From Aldrovandia affinis (lineage: Eukaryota; Chordata; Actinopteri; Notacanthiformes; Halosauridae), in the NCBI GenBank assembly GCA_029706075.1, contig JAINUG010000191.1:1467501-1531500 (forward strand): a DNA stretch of 64,000 bases, written 5' to 3'. Below, in pieces: positions 43,680 through 60,778 of this stretch (positions are counted from its first letter, which is position 1; the number at the start of each line of letters is the position of its first letter). The notes beneath the pieces were generated by a model. The model had not been told where the DNA came from. It ran no database searches and was given only the letters and a program-made list of their open reading frames with translations. Position numbers and translations under genes: made by a program.

Positions 43680-43945
43680 CACACACTCCTCCAACACACT
43701 CCTACAGCACACTCCTCCACCAACACACTCCTACAGCACACTCCTACACCAACACACTCCTACAGCACACTCCTACACCAACACACAACACACTCCTACA
43801 GCACACTCCTACACCAACACACTCCTACAGCACACTCCTACACCAACACACTCCTACAGCACACTCCTACACCAACACACTCCTACAGCAGCACACTCCT
43901 ACAACACTCCTACACCAACACACTCCTACAGCACACTCCTCCACC
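43680..43945. repeat. 29-bp minisatellite
   Basis: The unit is cacactcctacagcacactcctacaccaa, itself two related 14-15-bp halves, repeated about nine times with small indels. Confidence 0.92.
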
Positions 43946-45821
43946 CTCATGACCAGTGCACTGAGGGAAAGCAGTTACTCAGACGTATGAGGTGAAGAGT
44001 TAAACCCGGCCTTTCTCTAAGCTGTCAGCACATCTCCAGCACCTTGACTGCCCCTGAACACATTGTGGACTCCCTTTGATTTCACGGAGCCCAAGACGGA
44101 GAACATGTGAATGAAAGAACGAGGGGAAAAAGAGGACATGAAATGGGACAACGGACAGAGAAAAGAAAGAGTGCAAGATAAGGGCAGAATCTCTTGTTTC
44201 AGGCTTTATTCAATATCAGTCTCCCTGATTTGAAAACCCAGCCGTGTAGCTTAGGTTACCATTATAGCCCGAAAGCCTCTGGTGGCCATTTTCCATCAGA
44301 TTCCAGCTTCAGTCATAATCCCAGCCATCTCAGCCAGAGCCCTATTTCCATGGCATTGACTGAGAGGCGGCCTCTCTCCCTACGGCTTTCAGCTGATTCG
44401 AGCCACGGTTTGCCTCTGTTAATGCAGAAGTCATCTATTTTCTCGGGGGTTTAAAGTTTAATCTCATCCCGAGGGGGCTGAAACGTGAACAGCTCAATCT
44501 GGGCTATACAGTCACTACAGACGGCCACCTTGTTTCAGCAGCTCAGTGGAAGAAGGCATGCATTCTGTTGTTCTGAGTGTTGACTGTGACTCTTTTTTTT
44601 CTACAGTAACACTTAAGAACGTGGTCGGAAAATATAGGTCGACATTAATAAATGTACCTAAATGTGTTATTAAGGATTTCCAGATGGAGAAAATGAAGTT
44701 ACAATATGCCTTTCTTATACAGTCTGCATCAGTGTTGGGACAAATTCCATTTCCATTCAGTCAATTCAGGAAATGAATTGAGTAAATGGAAATTAAATTA
44801 ATTCATTGAAAATCCCCATACAACATTATGAATATTATCTTTTTAAAATGTAAATGGAATTTACCTCAACCCTTATATATATATATACACACGGATTATA
44901 ACAACAGTGTCCAATAAGATTCTGGCAAATCTGTATTCCAGTATATTTATTAAAATGTATAGATGCAAGAGTAAATATCAACAAAGTATTTGTTATATGC
45001 GTTTTATAATGCCGTTATTAACTAAGTATTTACAAAGGAACCATTTTGTAAAAGTGTTGCCCTGTGTGTCTCTCCTCCAGAAAGGCTGATACAGATCAGG
45101 GACGTTATCACTGATGGATAATGTCCAGAGGGACAGGACGTCTTTATTATCGTTTGGTTTCCAATCCATCAACTCTGTCACAACCTTCCCCTGTGCGAAA
45201 TTCCCAACCTTTTCAAATTCAATTACTCTTCACGGCAAATCTCGGCTCTGTGAAATCTCTCCCTGTACGAGAGATAGATACGCAGCCACATGACTCGTGC
45301 TGCCTCCCAGAAGGACAGACTTGAAAACAGAAAATGAAAAAGAAAAGTTAAAAAAGTGAGAGAAAGCCTGTTTGCGGAGACTTCTGTAACTGCTGAGTCT
45401 GAAATTCACCAGCTGGAGAAAGAGTTCTAGAACTGTTACATTCTGGAACATGCTTGATGACCCGGTGAGAATGTGGGCTTACAGAACGAAGCAGGAGAGG
45501 AGCTCACGTTAAATGGACCCTGCTCTGATGTTCAGCGTGTCACTCCCAAACGAAATACATAAGACAATCTCACACCTTCCAGTGCAGTTACTCTGTAGCA
45601 TGAAAATAACACATGCTCACACTTGTATTATTGCACCCAGACGTCCTACGTTAACACACTGAAAGCAGTTTCCTGGACGTTTAAAAAAAACACAAAATAT
45701 ATATATATAGGCACAAGCCTACTATGCAAACAAGCCGGGACACAAACCAGACGCACCGAGGGCGTTTATCTTTTGGGAAGCGGAAGTGGGTGAAGGATGA
45801 GAGACAGAGAGAAGAAAAAGG

Positions 45822-45858
<37 letters not shown>

Positions 45859-48800
45859 TGGTGAAAGGCTGAGAGGGATATGAGGGTTGCCATTTGGAGT
45901 GCTGAAACACCTCCCCCCCCCCCCCATCACTCAGCAAGACTGCACTTCAGAGGGGCCCCAGCCCAGACTGTGGGGGCTCCACGGGGGCCACGCGTCAGTG
46001 AGGACGCAACTAATATCACCCGGCTCTTTCTGAGGGGGCCACTCCCTCTCTTCTTCCCCGCTAACTTTTGCTACTGGGACTTAGCCAACTAGGTTGGGAA
46101 GGGGGTGGGGGGTGGGGGGGGTGACCTTCCTGCTGTTGGTCTTGTTTTCTTTTGGCCTTGTTGTTTTCATTGGCAATGAGCCATCTTCCCTGCCCCAAAG
46201 AACCATAGACTGATGTCACCTGTTTCTGGTTACTGTGCACTGAAGCAGTTCAGGTACTGCGCACGCATTATTGGAAGGACCTCCAGACCCTGAACGGCAT
46301 CATTAAAGGCCATGCTGCAGCTAATCTGCTCTGCTACCTCTGAGTGTATCACCGTAGCATTGGTGTCAGTGGGGTTTGAGGGAAACCGAAGCAAACAGTC
46401 CCAAAACATTCAAAGAAACAGGAAGGCCACAGATGCACATGTAATTGAAGGGGAAAAAACGATAACCAAGTAACCAATTATAGCAGGAAAATTTGGATTT
46501 TCATAGATTTTCTCCCATTTTATAAAGCTTGTAAAAGTTAAGCTTATGCAATGCCTCATATAAGAGACCATTGTGGTGAAATTCGAGGTTGCCCAGTTAT
46601 GGTTCTACATTTGCTGGTGTTTTAAAAAAACTGCTTTGTAGCTCAATAAGTTGCTGACGTTTTGTGTCAAAAATATAAAACCATGATTCCCTAATGTCCT
46701 GGCTCTCATTAAACTGGCACATTTATGTATCCAGGTTAAACAAACACAATTTCATTAGAAAGATCCTATCATTTAAATAATGGCCCATGCTTAAATATTT
46801 GTAAAGGTTATTAATATGCAAACATATGCAAGGAATGACCTTCAGGCAAAATTAGGGAGGAAACTCTGGTGTAAATCTCAGCTGGTGTAAATGGTAAGTG
46901 TTCTCTGTTGAAGACTATGCCAGCTGTTATCTCTATTTTTGCACAAGCTGAGCAGGTTCCCCACTCCCATGTTTCAAAACAATTATTCAGAGGTTTGATT
47001 TCCACACAGTCTTTTGTGGAAGAATAGGAAGTTTTACTTTTGGCAGCAGAAAGGAGAAATTACATTTGACATGTGGCTGTGTGTATGTGTGTGTGTATAT
47101 CGGTGAGCATGTTTGCAAGTGATTGTGTGTGTATGTGTGTGTATTTAAATGGGCAACATATGAATGTGTGGAGCAGCTGCAGATGTAAAGCGATTCATTA
47201 ACAGTAAAAGCGCAGAGGGAGCAGAACGCCGAATCTGCAAACAAAATGAACAGCTCAGTCATCGAAGGCGTATAAATGAAGTTTTAGCGACAATTACTCA
47301 AAAACAGTGCATGTTTGCACACAGTGAGGAGTGGAAACTACCTGATTTACTGGCCCCAAGAAAAACCATGTATGTATATGCCAATGCAAGGAAGTGATGT
47401 AAATGTGGGAAATTATCAAAAAACATTCCCTAATTCTTTAATATTTTCCACTAAGCAGGGTGAACCAGTATATGTAATGCATGTGTCTGTTTATTATTGT
47501 TTTTGAGGTTTATTTCACAAAGTTTGAACACTTCGATGAGCTGCACTCAACGATACGCGTGAGTTTCGGTGTCTGTTGACGTTCCAGTGCCTCAGGCGCT
47601 CCCATGAGGACATTTTGGAACTTTTCCTGATCATTGACGAAGACTTGGGTATGAAGAATAGAAAGAGAGCATTGTCTTCCGAAAGGAATGTGGCTCCGAG
47701 GGTGTCAGCTTTGAGCCGGGGGGGAAATAAAGGGAAGTGCAAACACGCAGGAACAGTGGGCTCTTCTCCCCTTTCTGTACGATTCCGACTCCCTCAACAA
47801 AGAGTGGATTAGGCCAGAAAAGGAGCCCCTCCGCCCCCCTCATCCTGGATCCCGGGGCAGTTAAATGTCTGAAAGGAAAGGGAAATTCAAACAGAGAAGT
47901 CTCCGCGTCTCATCCGGATCATCCCCCAGCCCTGGGGAAATGCACCTCCATGCAGCTCATCGTGGCGGCTCTCCGGTGGCATACCCGGTGAAGGCCCTGG
48001 CTCTCAGTGCACTGCTGTGCGTTAGGGAGCCCCGAGTGGCGGGGCGTTAGCGGCTGTAGCATCACCCTGGGATGGAGGGTTTTAAGTCGGCAGGGTATTT
48101 GCCTTCTCTTCACACAATAGCGCCTCCTGTGTCCGATCGGGCGCCTGCTGTTGGCCTGCCGCCAGCTTCACAGTAACCGCGCAGCTCCGGATCACAGAAC
48201 ACCAGCTGGATGCATGCATTTCGTTATTCGAGTTATGCGAATGCCGGTGTGCGCCCCTCCAAACTGACAGGGGTCACTGCAGAGATGGTACGAGCCTGCT
48301 AATTACGATCGGCCCCCTCCAATTTGGAGGAGAAGATAATGAAAAGGGAAGAAAAAGTTATTGGGGAAAAAAAAAGAAGCGGCGACTCGGAACAAAGACA
48401 AACGTCGTCAGCATAAACTACAAGAACAAGTCACAAACAAATCTACCGCATCTATTGCTGACTATAATCTTTGCTGAAGGTCCCTGGGGGTGGAAACATT
48501 GGCCCTGTCATGTGCACATTTATTAGACTGGATCGCAGCTGCACACCGCCCTCGCGCTGTAATGAAGAGGCCTGAGTTTATGGCACCTGCCGGGACGTCC
48601 CCCGTTCCCCTTTATCCACGCGGCTTTGCTCTCGGCCTCGTCTGAGCTGAACTCGGGGGAACCCGGCGGCGGTGCCCCGTTTCCCATCGCCGACGCCGGC
48701 GCTTTGAAGTCTGCGAATGTGGCCGCGTGGCCGGGACGGGCCGGTCCGCGCAGTGCCCAGAGCTGCTCATTTACCAGCTTATTAAAAAAAAGGCGTAACT

Positions 48801-48931
48801 GGATAGCCGGGGCTCACAGGTGAAGTCTGGGAGTCGGGGTCCGTGGCATTAGGGCTGAAATTAATTATTACCCTCCAAATTAATCTGTCCATCTTCCCCT
48901 CACAGCATGAAGAGTGCAGGGAGGGGTGAGG

Positions 48932-48969
<38 letters not shown>

Positions 48970-49455
48970 ATGTGTGTGGGTAGGGTAGAGAAGTAAAGTA
49001 ATGAGTTGCACAAAAAAGTGTTCAATCAGGAGACGAAAGTGTCTCAAAGTGGGAGCCTCCAGGGAGTTCTTCCTGGTGTGATGAAGCAAGCGTTACGTTT
49101 GTAAATGAAACCACCTGAGGCCCATCAGTCAAAAATAGCATTTTAACACACCGCCACTTGCGCTAGGAATTGTGGGAAGCAGCGGGCAGGAGAACGCTGG
49201 CAGTACAAGCACCTGGTCTTAGATTTAACGAGTGTGGACTGAAAACACATCTTCGGATGACAGGCTCACGTTTCTCTGTTTGACCGACACGACATGCGTT
49301 TGTCACGAAACACCCGGAACACTGCGTGGCCTGGAATGACTAATCTCAATAATGACATCAGTTAGACTCCTGTGGAACAAGCGGGCAACATGGGTAAGGT
49401 TTGCAGACACTTCCAGCTTGAAACACTGCACTATAGAGACAGTGTGAGAGTGGCT
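43946..49455. other. Intergenic, no gene recognised
   Basis: Unique sequence with (GA)n at 45820-45854, a C-run at 45912-45925, G-rich sequence at 46096-46122, short TG tracts at 47078-47145, and (TG)n at 48932-48968. Positions 48285-48570 are unique with TAATTA and similar motifs. No open frame resembles a known protein. Confidence 0.65.
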
Positions 49456-50593
49456 TTAAGGCGAGACACACCCAATAAAATTGTTATTTTTGGTCCCCCC
49501 CTATGAACTTTCAGATTTTTTGATATTTTGCTAAATAGACATCTATGTTATCACACTGCATAATTAAAAATGGCAAAATAACAATAGTTCCATGTATTTT
49601 TAACATTTTATGACATGCCGATCAATGGGTTTTTAGGTCAATCAACAATGCTTTTATGAAAGTCTTTGATAATTACACAGGTATTTTTTATATCTTGTTT
49701 ATTTAAGATTATAATAGATATAATAGGTTTTCTTAAAACATTTATAGAGTTACATCTTCGTACCTGAAGTGTATGAAGCAAATACTAAAATCCCCCTCTG
49801 TGTTCTTTTTAATATTAAGTGTCTTAATAAAAGGAGATAAAAAAATGTTAGTCACTCACTCCTATCTTGCTGTAACTGAATTACTATTATATGCATACAT
49901 TAGCATATTTAATGAGTTTATGCCTAATTAGCATATTTAAATATACATTTTCAGAAAAGTGCTAATACAAAAACTGTGTATCTTTACATGTTTAATAAAT
50001 GACCAAAGTTTTAAGGTGAGATAAACTGACGATGTGTGCAGTGTGAGCTAAGCTGTGTTCTTAGACGGACATTTAAAACAGGGAATATTGTTCTTAATAA
50101 AAGCTGAGATAAAAAAAAATGTCCGCCTGTTCAAGCATCCAGTAACTGACATAGTTCCTCAAGATGTTATTATATGCATAAGAGGCTTGACAAGACAAAG
50201 TCACATCTTTCTGGAAAGCCAGAAGAACAATCCCTTCCTGCTTGTGATTTAATTTCTGACAGCAGAGTTTATGCCTAATGTTAGCACCTGAATTTGAAGC
50301 AAATACTAAAATCCTCTGTGTTCTTTTTAATATTAAGTGTCTTAATAAAAGGAGATAAAAAAATGTTAGTCACTCACTCCTATCTTGCTGTAACTGAATT
50401 ACTATTATATGCATAATTGGCATATTTAATGAGTTTATGCCTAATTAGCATATTTAAATATACATTTTCAGAAAAGTGCTAATACAAAAACTGTGTATCT
50501 TTACATGTTTAATAAACTGACCAAAGTTCATTAAGGTGAGACATCAGATTTTGTTCCCCCTTGCCTTATGCACGATGTGTGCAGTGTGAGCTA
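49456..50593. repeat. Large tandem repeat, unit about 520 bp, three diverged copies
   Basis: The block from gaagcaaatactaaaatcc to gtgtgcagtgtgagct occurs at 49775-50050 and 50296-50593 with few differences. Between them, 50090-50185 is a more diverged partial copy (cttaataaaagctgagataaa...ttattatatgcata). The boundary motif ttaaggygagac recurs at about 49456, 50013 and 50534. The unit is AT-rich with repeated gcatatttaa. It matches no family I recognise. Confidence 0.85.
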
Positions 50594-50924
50594 TTCTTGT
50601 ACCCGAAGCTCTGGTTGTCACAAGAGATTTATTTTCATATGTAATGAAAATATTTATGTTAATGAGCTGTTCCAAAATGATCCAGAGTTTGGGGTGTTCT
50701 GATACCAGATCACAGGGTCAGCTTCAGTCAGGACCCTGGCCAATTAGCGCTACAGCGTCAATGAGTCCCATTCCAGACCCCGAATCAGCCAATGGAATCG
50801 ATTTAGCTCACCTCCCCAACGCTGAGGTTGATGCCGTTTCAACAGGGAGCCATAAAACCTTCTGGACCGCAGCCCTTCCGGGGCCTGAGCTGAGCAGCTC
50901 CGGTCCTATTCATTTACGGATACC

Positions 50925-51055
50925 GATAGTGCCCGCGGGCGCACACAGAGGCGGGAATGCGCGCTGACGCAGTCCTGCGTCACGTGACAGGGGTCGACGG
51001 GCGGCCCGAGCGGCGAGCGCGGGCTTCAAAGGCGCTCCCCGGGTGAGCGCGGTTC
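50925..51055. promoter_or_regulatory. Small CpG-rich island with nested palindromes
   Basis: A 130-bp stretch dense in CpG sits within AT-rich desert. It contains tgacgcag-tc-ctgcgtca (50965-50982, perfect 8-bp arms), overlapped by gtcacgtgac (50979-50988), a palindromic E-box. CRE-like TGACG/CGTCA half sites face each other. A promoter or enhancer role is inference; no open frame or RNA was found beside it. Confidence 0.45.
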
Positions 51056-52392
51056 TCTGATGTAATGAAAACAATGACTTTGAAGAGAGAAAATCCCTTT
51101 AGCCACGTTAGACACACTTCTCCGAACCACTCTCTCTTTTTTATGACATCCCAACAAATATATCAATATTCTTTCCCACAGCTTATCCCCCCCAAAAAAC
51201 ACAAAAACAGGAAGTAAGAGAGTCATATAAGCCATCGCTATCTAATGTGCTACTGTTGAATTCATCCTTTTTAAACTGTTTTTTAAATGTAACTATTATG
51301 TTTTACCTTTGGAGACAAGTGAAATAATGCAAGCCAGTTGCGGGCGTGAACGCGACAGCTTGAATTAAATCAAACCGCGGCCTTCGCCCCTCTCTCCTCG
51401 GGACGTTTATTGTGGCCTCATACGCCTCAAGATTAGTCCCTGCATTGAGTTATTTTAATCTCTTAAGACCGTTCATCGCGGTGCCTTTACCGAGCAACGG
51501 GGCATACCCAAATGTGTTGTGACAAGAAGAGGGAGAAGACGGGCTTATAATGTATCGTTTTAGGACATATTTCCATTTAAATACATCTCACTCCGGGACG
51601 GGGCTGTGCGGCAGGTGTTCCCGTGGCAACCGCGGGACAGCGCTAATGCAGGGCAAACAGACGCGCTGTGCGGCCCACGCACGGAGCGATGGGCCTTTCT
51701 TCACAGCCGCGGCGGCTCGGACCGTAGACAGCTCTATGACTTCATAGCTGGACACCTTGGTGCCGTTTGTTTTGCCGCTGGGGGAGAATGCAGATGCTGG
51801 CAGCCAGGTTCTTTCAAAAGAGGATTTAGACCGACTGCTCTCTGGTGACATGTTCAATTATTTCCAGATTTTTGGCTTCGTAAGATTTCTGTTTTTCTCG
51901 TCGCGTCTTTCTCTGAGAATTACGGGGGAAGGCACCCGAGTTGCCTTTAACAACGTTGCCTTCTCTGTTCCCTCTTCCCTGGACGGGCCAGACGTTTGCA
52001 CCCTTGCCAGCTTCTCAAAGTGGTGACTTTGAATCCCTGTCCTTAGTCACCAGTGCTTACACATTTCTCATCTCCCTCAGCCCGGATCCTCGGGGAGCCC
52101 ATTGAAAACGAAGAAAGGGCCATTTTGGTAAAACCACTAAATGAACGCAGCGTGCACTAAATGAACACAGTATGCGCAAAATGGATTATTTATCTCTCAA
52201 TAAAGAGCTCACCACCAGTGGAGAGACATACATATCCCACAGAGTCTGACCTTGTGAGAGGCAGTTTTTTATTGATTTTCAGGTGAACATGTAGAGTGAG
52301 AATATATGATTGACTGCACAAATTCACTTTGGAAAAGGTTATTTACCAGAACATTCTCTCCACCCACACTTCCTGTTCCAGATAATCTTAAC

Positions 52393-52600
52393 ATGTGTTC
52401 GTATGTGTGCGTGTGCACGTGTGTTTATGCGTTTGTGGGTATGTGTGTGTGCGTGCATGAGTGTGTGTGTGCATGTGTTTGTGTGTGTGTATCTGTGAGT
52501 GAGTGTGTGTGTGTGTGTATGGGAATGCATATGTGTGTGTGCGTGTGTTTGTGAGTGCATCCGTGCATATGTGTGTGTGTGTGTATGTGTGTGTGTTTGG
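52393..52600. repeat. (TG)n microsatellite cluster
   Basis: Alternating purine/pyrimidine TG, TA and CG steps broken by short interruptions. Cys/Val and His/Thr open frames here are artefacts. Confidence 0.9.
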
Positions 52601-53330
52601 AGGAAGGGGGAAGAGGTGTCTTGGCAGACTTCCATGGGATAGCTCTTCCTTGCCCTTTGATTGACAAGGGGATGGCCTCTGGGCACAAAGGAGGCCCTGG
52701 CTGTGTGTGGGGGTGTGTGTCCGCAGGTCGAGGGGTCTTGGGGACGGATACCTGAGGCAGGTAACCTCTGCTACGAAGTCCACCTCACAATGCTGTACTT
52801 TGAATGCTCCCCTTCCTCCTAGGAATGGGGCAGAACAAAGATAAATTAAAAAGCTCTTTCAAAGTAATTACCCCCCCCCCGCCGATGGGGAGGAGCTCTG
52901 TGCCTCTCAGTGCTGCACACAGGTAATTAACTCCCCCTGCCGCGTGCATGGGCTGCTGCTCCCCCTGTGAAAGCCATACCTGAGCACCTGTCTGTCCCGG
53001 GGCAGGGCACCATGGGTAATGGTGAGGAACCAGGGACCCCCCCTTCTCATACAACCAACCTTCTCTTTCCCACTCTCTACCGCTGACCCCGATAACCGTG
53101 AACCCCTCCTCAACTCCACTGACACCAATCACCCCCACGCTGTCTGCCCCTGTAATTAAACTTCATAAACTCAGTCCACAAACCCCACGGACTCGCACTG
53201 ATCACCCTGTCGCTCTCACCCTGTTCACTATTCTCACACTCACACTCACGCTGCGATGACTATTCACCCTTTCACATTTACCCTGTTACTGTTCACCCTC
53301 TCGCACTCACTCTGTCACTGTCTTCACCAT

Positions 53331-53690
53331 TGTCAAGATTTAGGCTAAATCTGAGAGCTCCAAAATAAATATTTCGCTTATATCTGAAATCTCGGTTAAA
53401 ACAAGATTTAAGATATGAACTAGAAATGTATTTTTGAAAGTAAGATTTAAAGATATGTATTTATAGTTAAATATTTATTTTTGAACTTAAGAGTTTAGAT
53501 AACTCTTAAACCAAGACTTAAAGATTAAGTTAAATATTTATTTTTTAACCCCAAAGTTTAGATAACTGTTAAACCAAGATTTAAGATATAAGTTAACCAG
53601 TATACCAGTTAAATGTGAAATCTTGGTTTTGGAGAACCACAATTTAAGATATAAATACAATTTAAAAAAATATATATATATTTAACTTTT
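53331..53690. repeat. AT-rich repeat of aagatttaagatat units, possible MITE
   Basis: aagatttaagatat-like words recur at about 53404, 53443, 53577 and 53640. aaaccaagattt (about 53572) and aaatcttggttt (about 53618) form 12-bp inverted arms. The near-ends ctccaaaa (about 53358) and ttttggag (about 53625) are also inverted. Terminal repeats are weak, so the mobile-element reading is uncertain. Confidence 0.45.
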
Positions 53691-58734
<5,044 letters not shown>

Positions 58735-59147
58735 CTTTCCTTCCAGCAGTGCCGCCTATATCAGTCCTACCTATACGAGTATAGCAGTCCTTCGGATGAG
58801 ACGTTAAACCTAAGCTCTGACTTACTGTGGTCATTAAAGATCCCCGGTGTCCTGTTCAAATTCCCAACATGGCTCTTTCAATCTGTCACCTAATCATCCA
58901 GCAATTTAATTGACTCAATAATTCTCTCCCTCTCCACCTCAGGTGATCTGTGCTGAGCCTTCTGGAGCAAAATGGCTGCCATGCTTCTTCTAGGTGGGTG
59001 CTACACATCGGTTGTGGTTGATGTCAGTTACCCCCCCTTTCATTGTAAAGTGCTTTGTTCCTCCTGAAAGGCAGTATATAAATGCAGCCCATTCTTTTTA
59101 TTATGATTATGATTATGATTATGATTATGGTTATGGTTATGGTTATG

Positions 59148-59179
<32 letters not shown>

Positions 59180-59180
59180 C
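58735..59180 (+). mobile_element. Non-LTR retroelement-derived repeat with microsatellite tail
   Basis: The stretch ccttcggatgagacgttaaa, then ctgtggtcattaaagatccc, tgtcctgttcaaattcccaa and, after a gap, gtaaagtgctttg...agtatataaatgcag follows a repeat common in fish genomes. It ends in (ttatga)n(ttatgg)n(ttatta)n at 59097-59179, the usual tail form for such elements. Confidence 0.75.
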
Positions 59181-60744
59181 AGATACCAATATCTGAAATA
59201 TCTGAAATATCATTATCATTTTTTTCTTCTATGATTACTTTCTTTTAATGCATACATAGCAGGTGGAGTTATTGTTTCACCAGAGGTTCCGGATGTGTAA
59301 ATCCAAGCGTGATGATAGCAGACAACTGGAAAAAAAGACTTTATAGATGTACGTACCTATATGATTTATTAAGAATGGGACAAACAGAACGGTGATAGCC
59401 AGGGCCAGCCAATTAACTAATTAATTAATGAATTTACTCTGAATGAATGAATGAAAGAGAGAGAAAGGATTAGCAGAGGAATTATGTTTACTCAATCTAA
59501 GGGAAAATGTATGTGCATGGATTACACCCTGATTATTAACATTCGCCATCTATTGATGAAATAGTTTTGAAGGCATTGTTTATTTAGAATAACAGATGTG
59601 CTTCAGTTTATTATTGTATTTCTAGAGCTCTGGGTATGACATCATTCCTGCGTTCTCAGCTGTCATCAAATCCACAAAATATGTTCTGCATTATAGTGAA
59701 ATTCCCATAGATTATCTCAGTGCACACTAGCACAGTGTACACACTTCAATAATAAAAATGTATATTTATGGGGCTATGGAAGTGGAAGTAGCATACGCAA
59801 TCACGACCTATCAAGCTCCTTATTATCACTGACGCAAAGCATCAAACATTAAACACAAATGAGTCAATAGTCTTTGATATAACGAAGGGCCAAAACAAAA
59901 TCAAACACAGTTCACTCGTGAATTCAAACAAAAGAGGCCACATATAACGGACCGGTGAGACAGAATGCCAACAGCAAATGTGTTTATGGTTCTGCTAAGA
60001 ACGAAGGAACTCCCGATAATTTTCATGGAAGAGGCAAAGATAACGTATGTGGAAATGCAGCCAGAGAGAAAGGACGGACATTTTAAAGCGAGCTCTCTGC
60101 GGCTACGCACATTCAGAGATGGCTGTTGTATACGACAGTTGAGTAGGAATTGCGATAGGAAAGCTATACAGTTACAAATATACAGTTATATAATGATTAC
60201 AATAATAATTGTAATGATATCCCTATTACCGCTGATTTGATTATCGATTATTAACTTAAAGGTTTCTAGCTACATTTTCTAAACATTTCTTAAATGTAGT
60301 TAACATTTCAAACATTAAAAACATACACATTTCCAAAATAATAAAACTAAATATTTAATATATTTCAAGTATATACAAATATCTACATTCACTTGTCAAT
60401 GCACCTATTAAATGTTTCCAAACATGTACTGACTGATGGTAAAAGTTTAATAAATTTAGCCAAAAAAATGTGGTTCACGGAAATAAGATTCATGTATCCA
60501 GCATGAGTGACAGGGCAGAGCTATGGGCTGAGTAACTAATGGCTGGCCATATGTCAGTGGTTCTGCTGTCATTTTATTCCACCACTCAAAAACACAAAGC
60601 AGAACAACATGAACAAAAATAACTCAACAACAAAGTCATTCCAAATAATTGCTCAACACCCAGAGAACAACTGTACAATAATAGCACAGTGACATAGGAT
60701 TAGTATTGGGGCTAGCCAGCTACAAACCGGGCGTGACTACGGGG

Positions 60745-60778
<34 letters not shown>

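Larger units (their letters stand above)
50594..53330. other. Intergenic, with CpG-rich patch
   Basis: Contains the CpG-rich palindrome cluster at 50925-51055 (separate entry), an X-box-like gttcccgtggcaac at 51617-51630 in a second moderately CpG-rich stretch (51595-51730), (TG)n at 52393-52600, and a C-run at 52871-52880. No gene is recognised. Confidence 0.65.
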
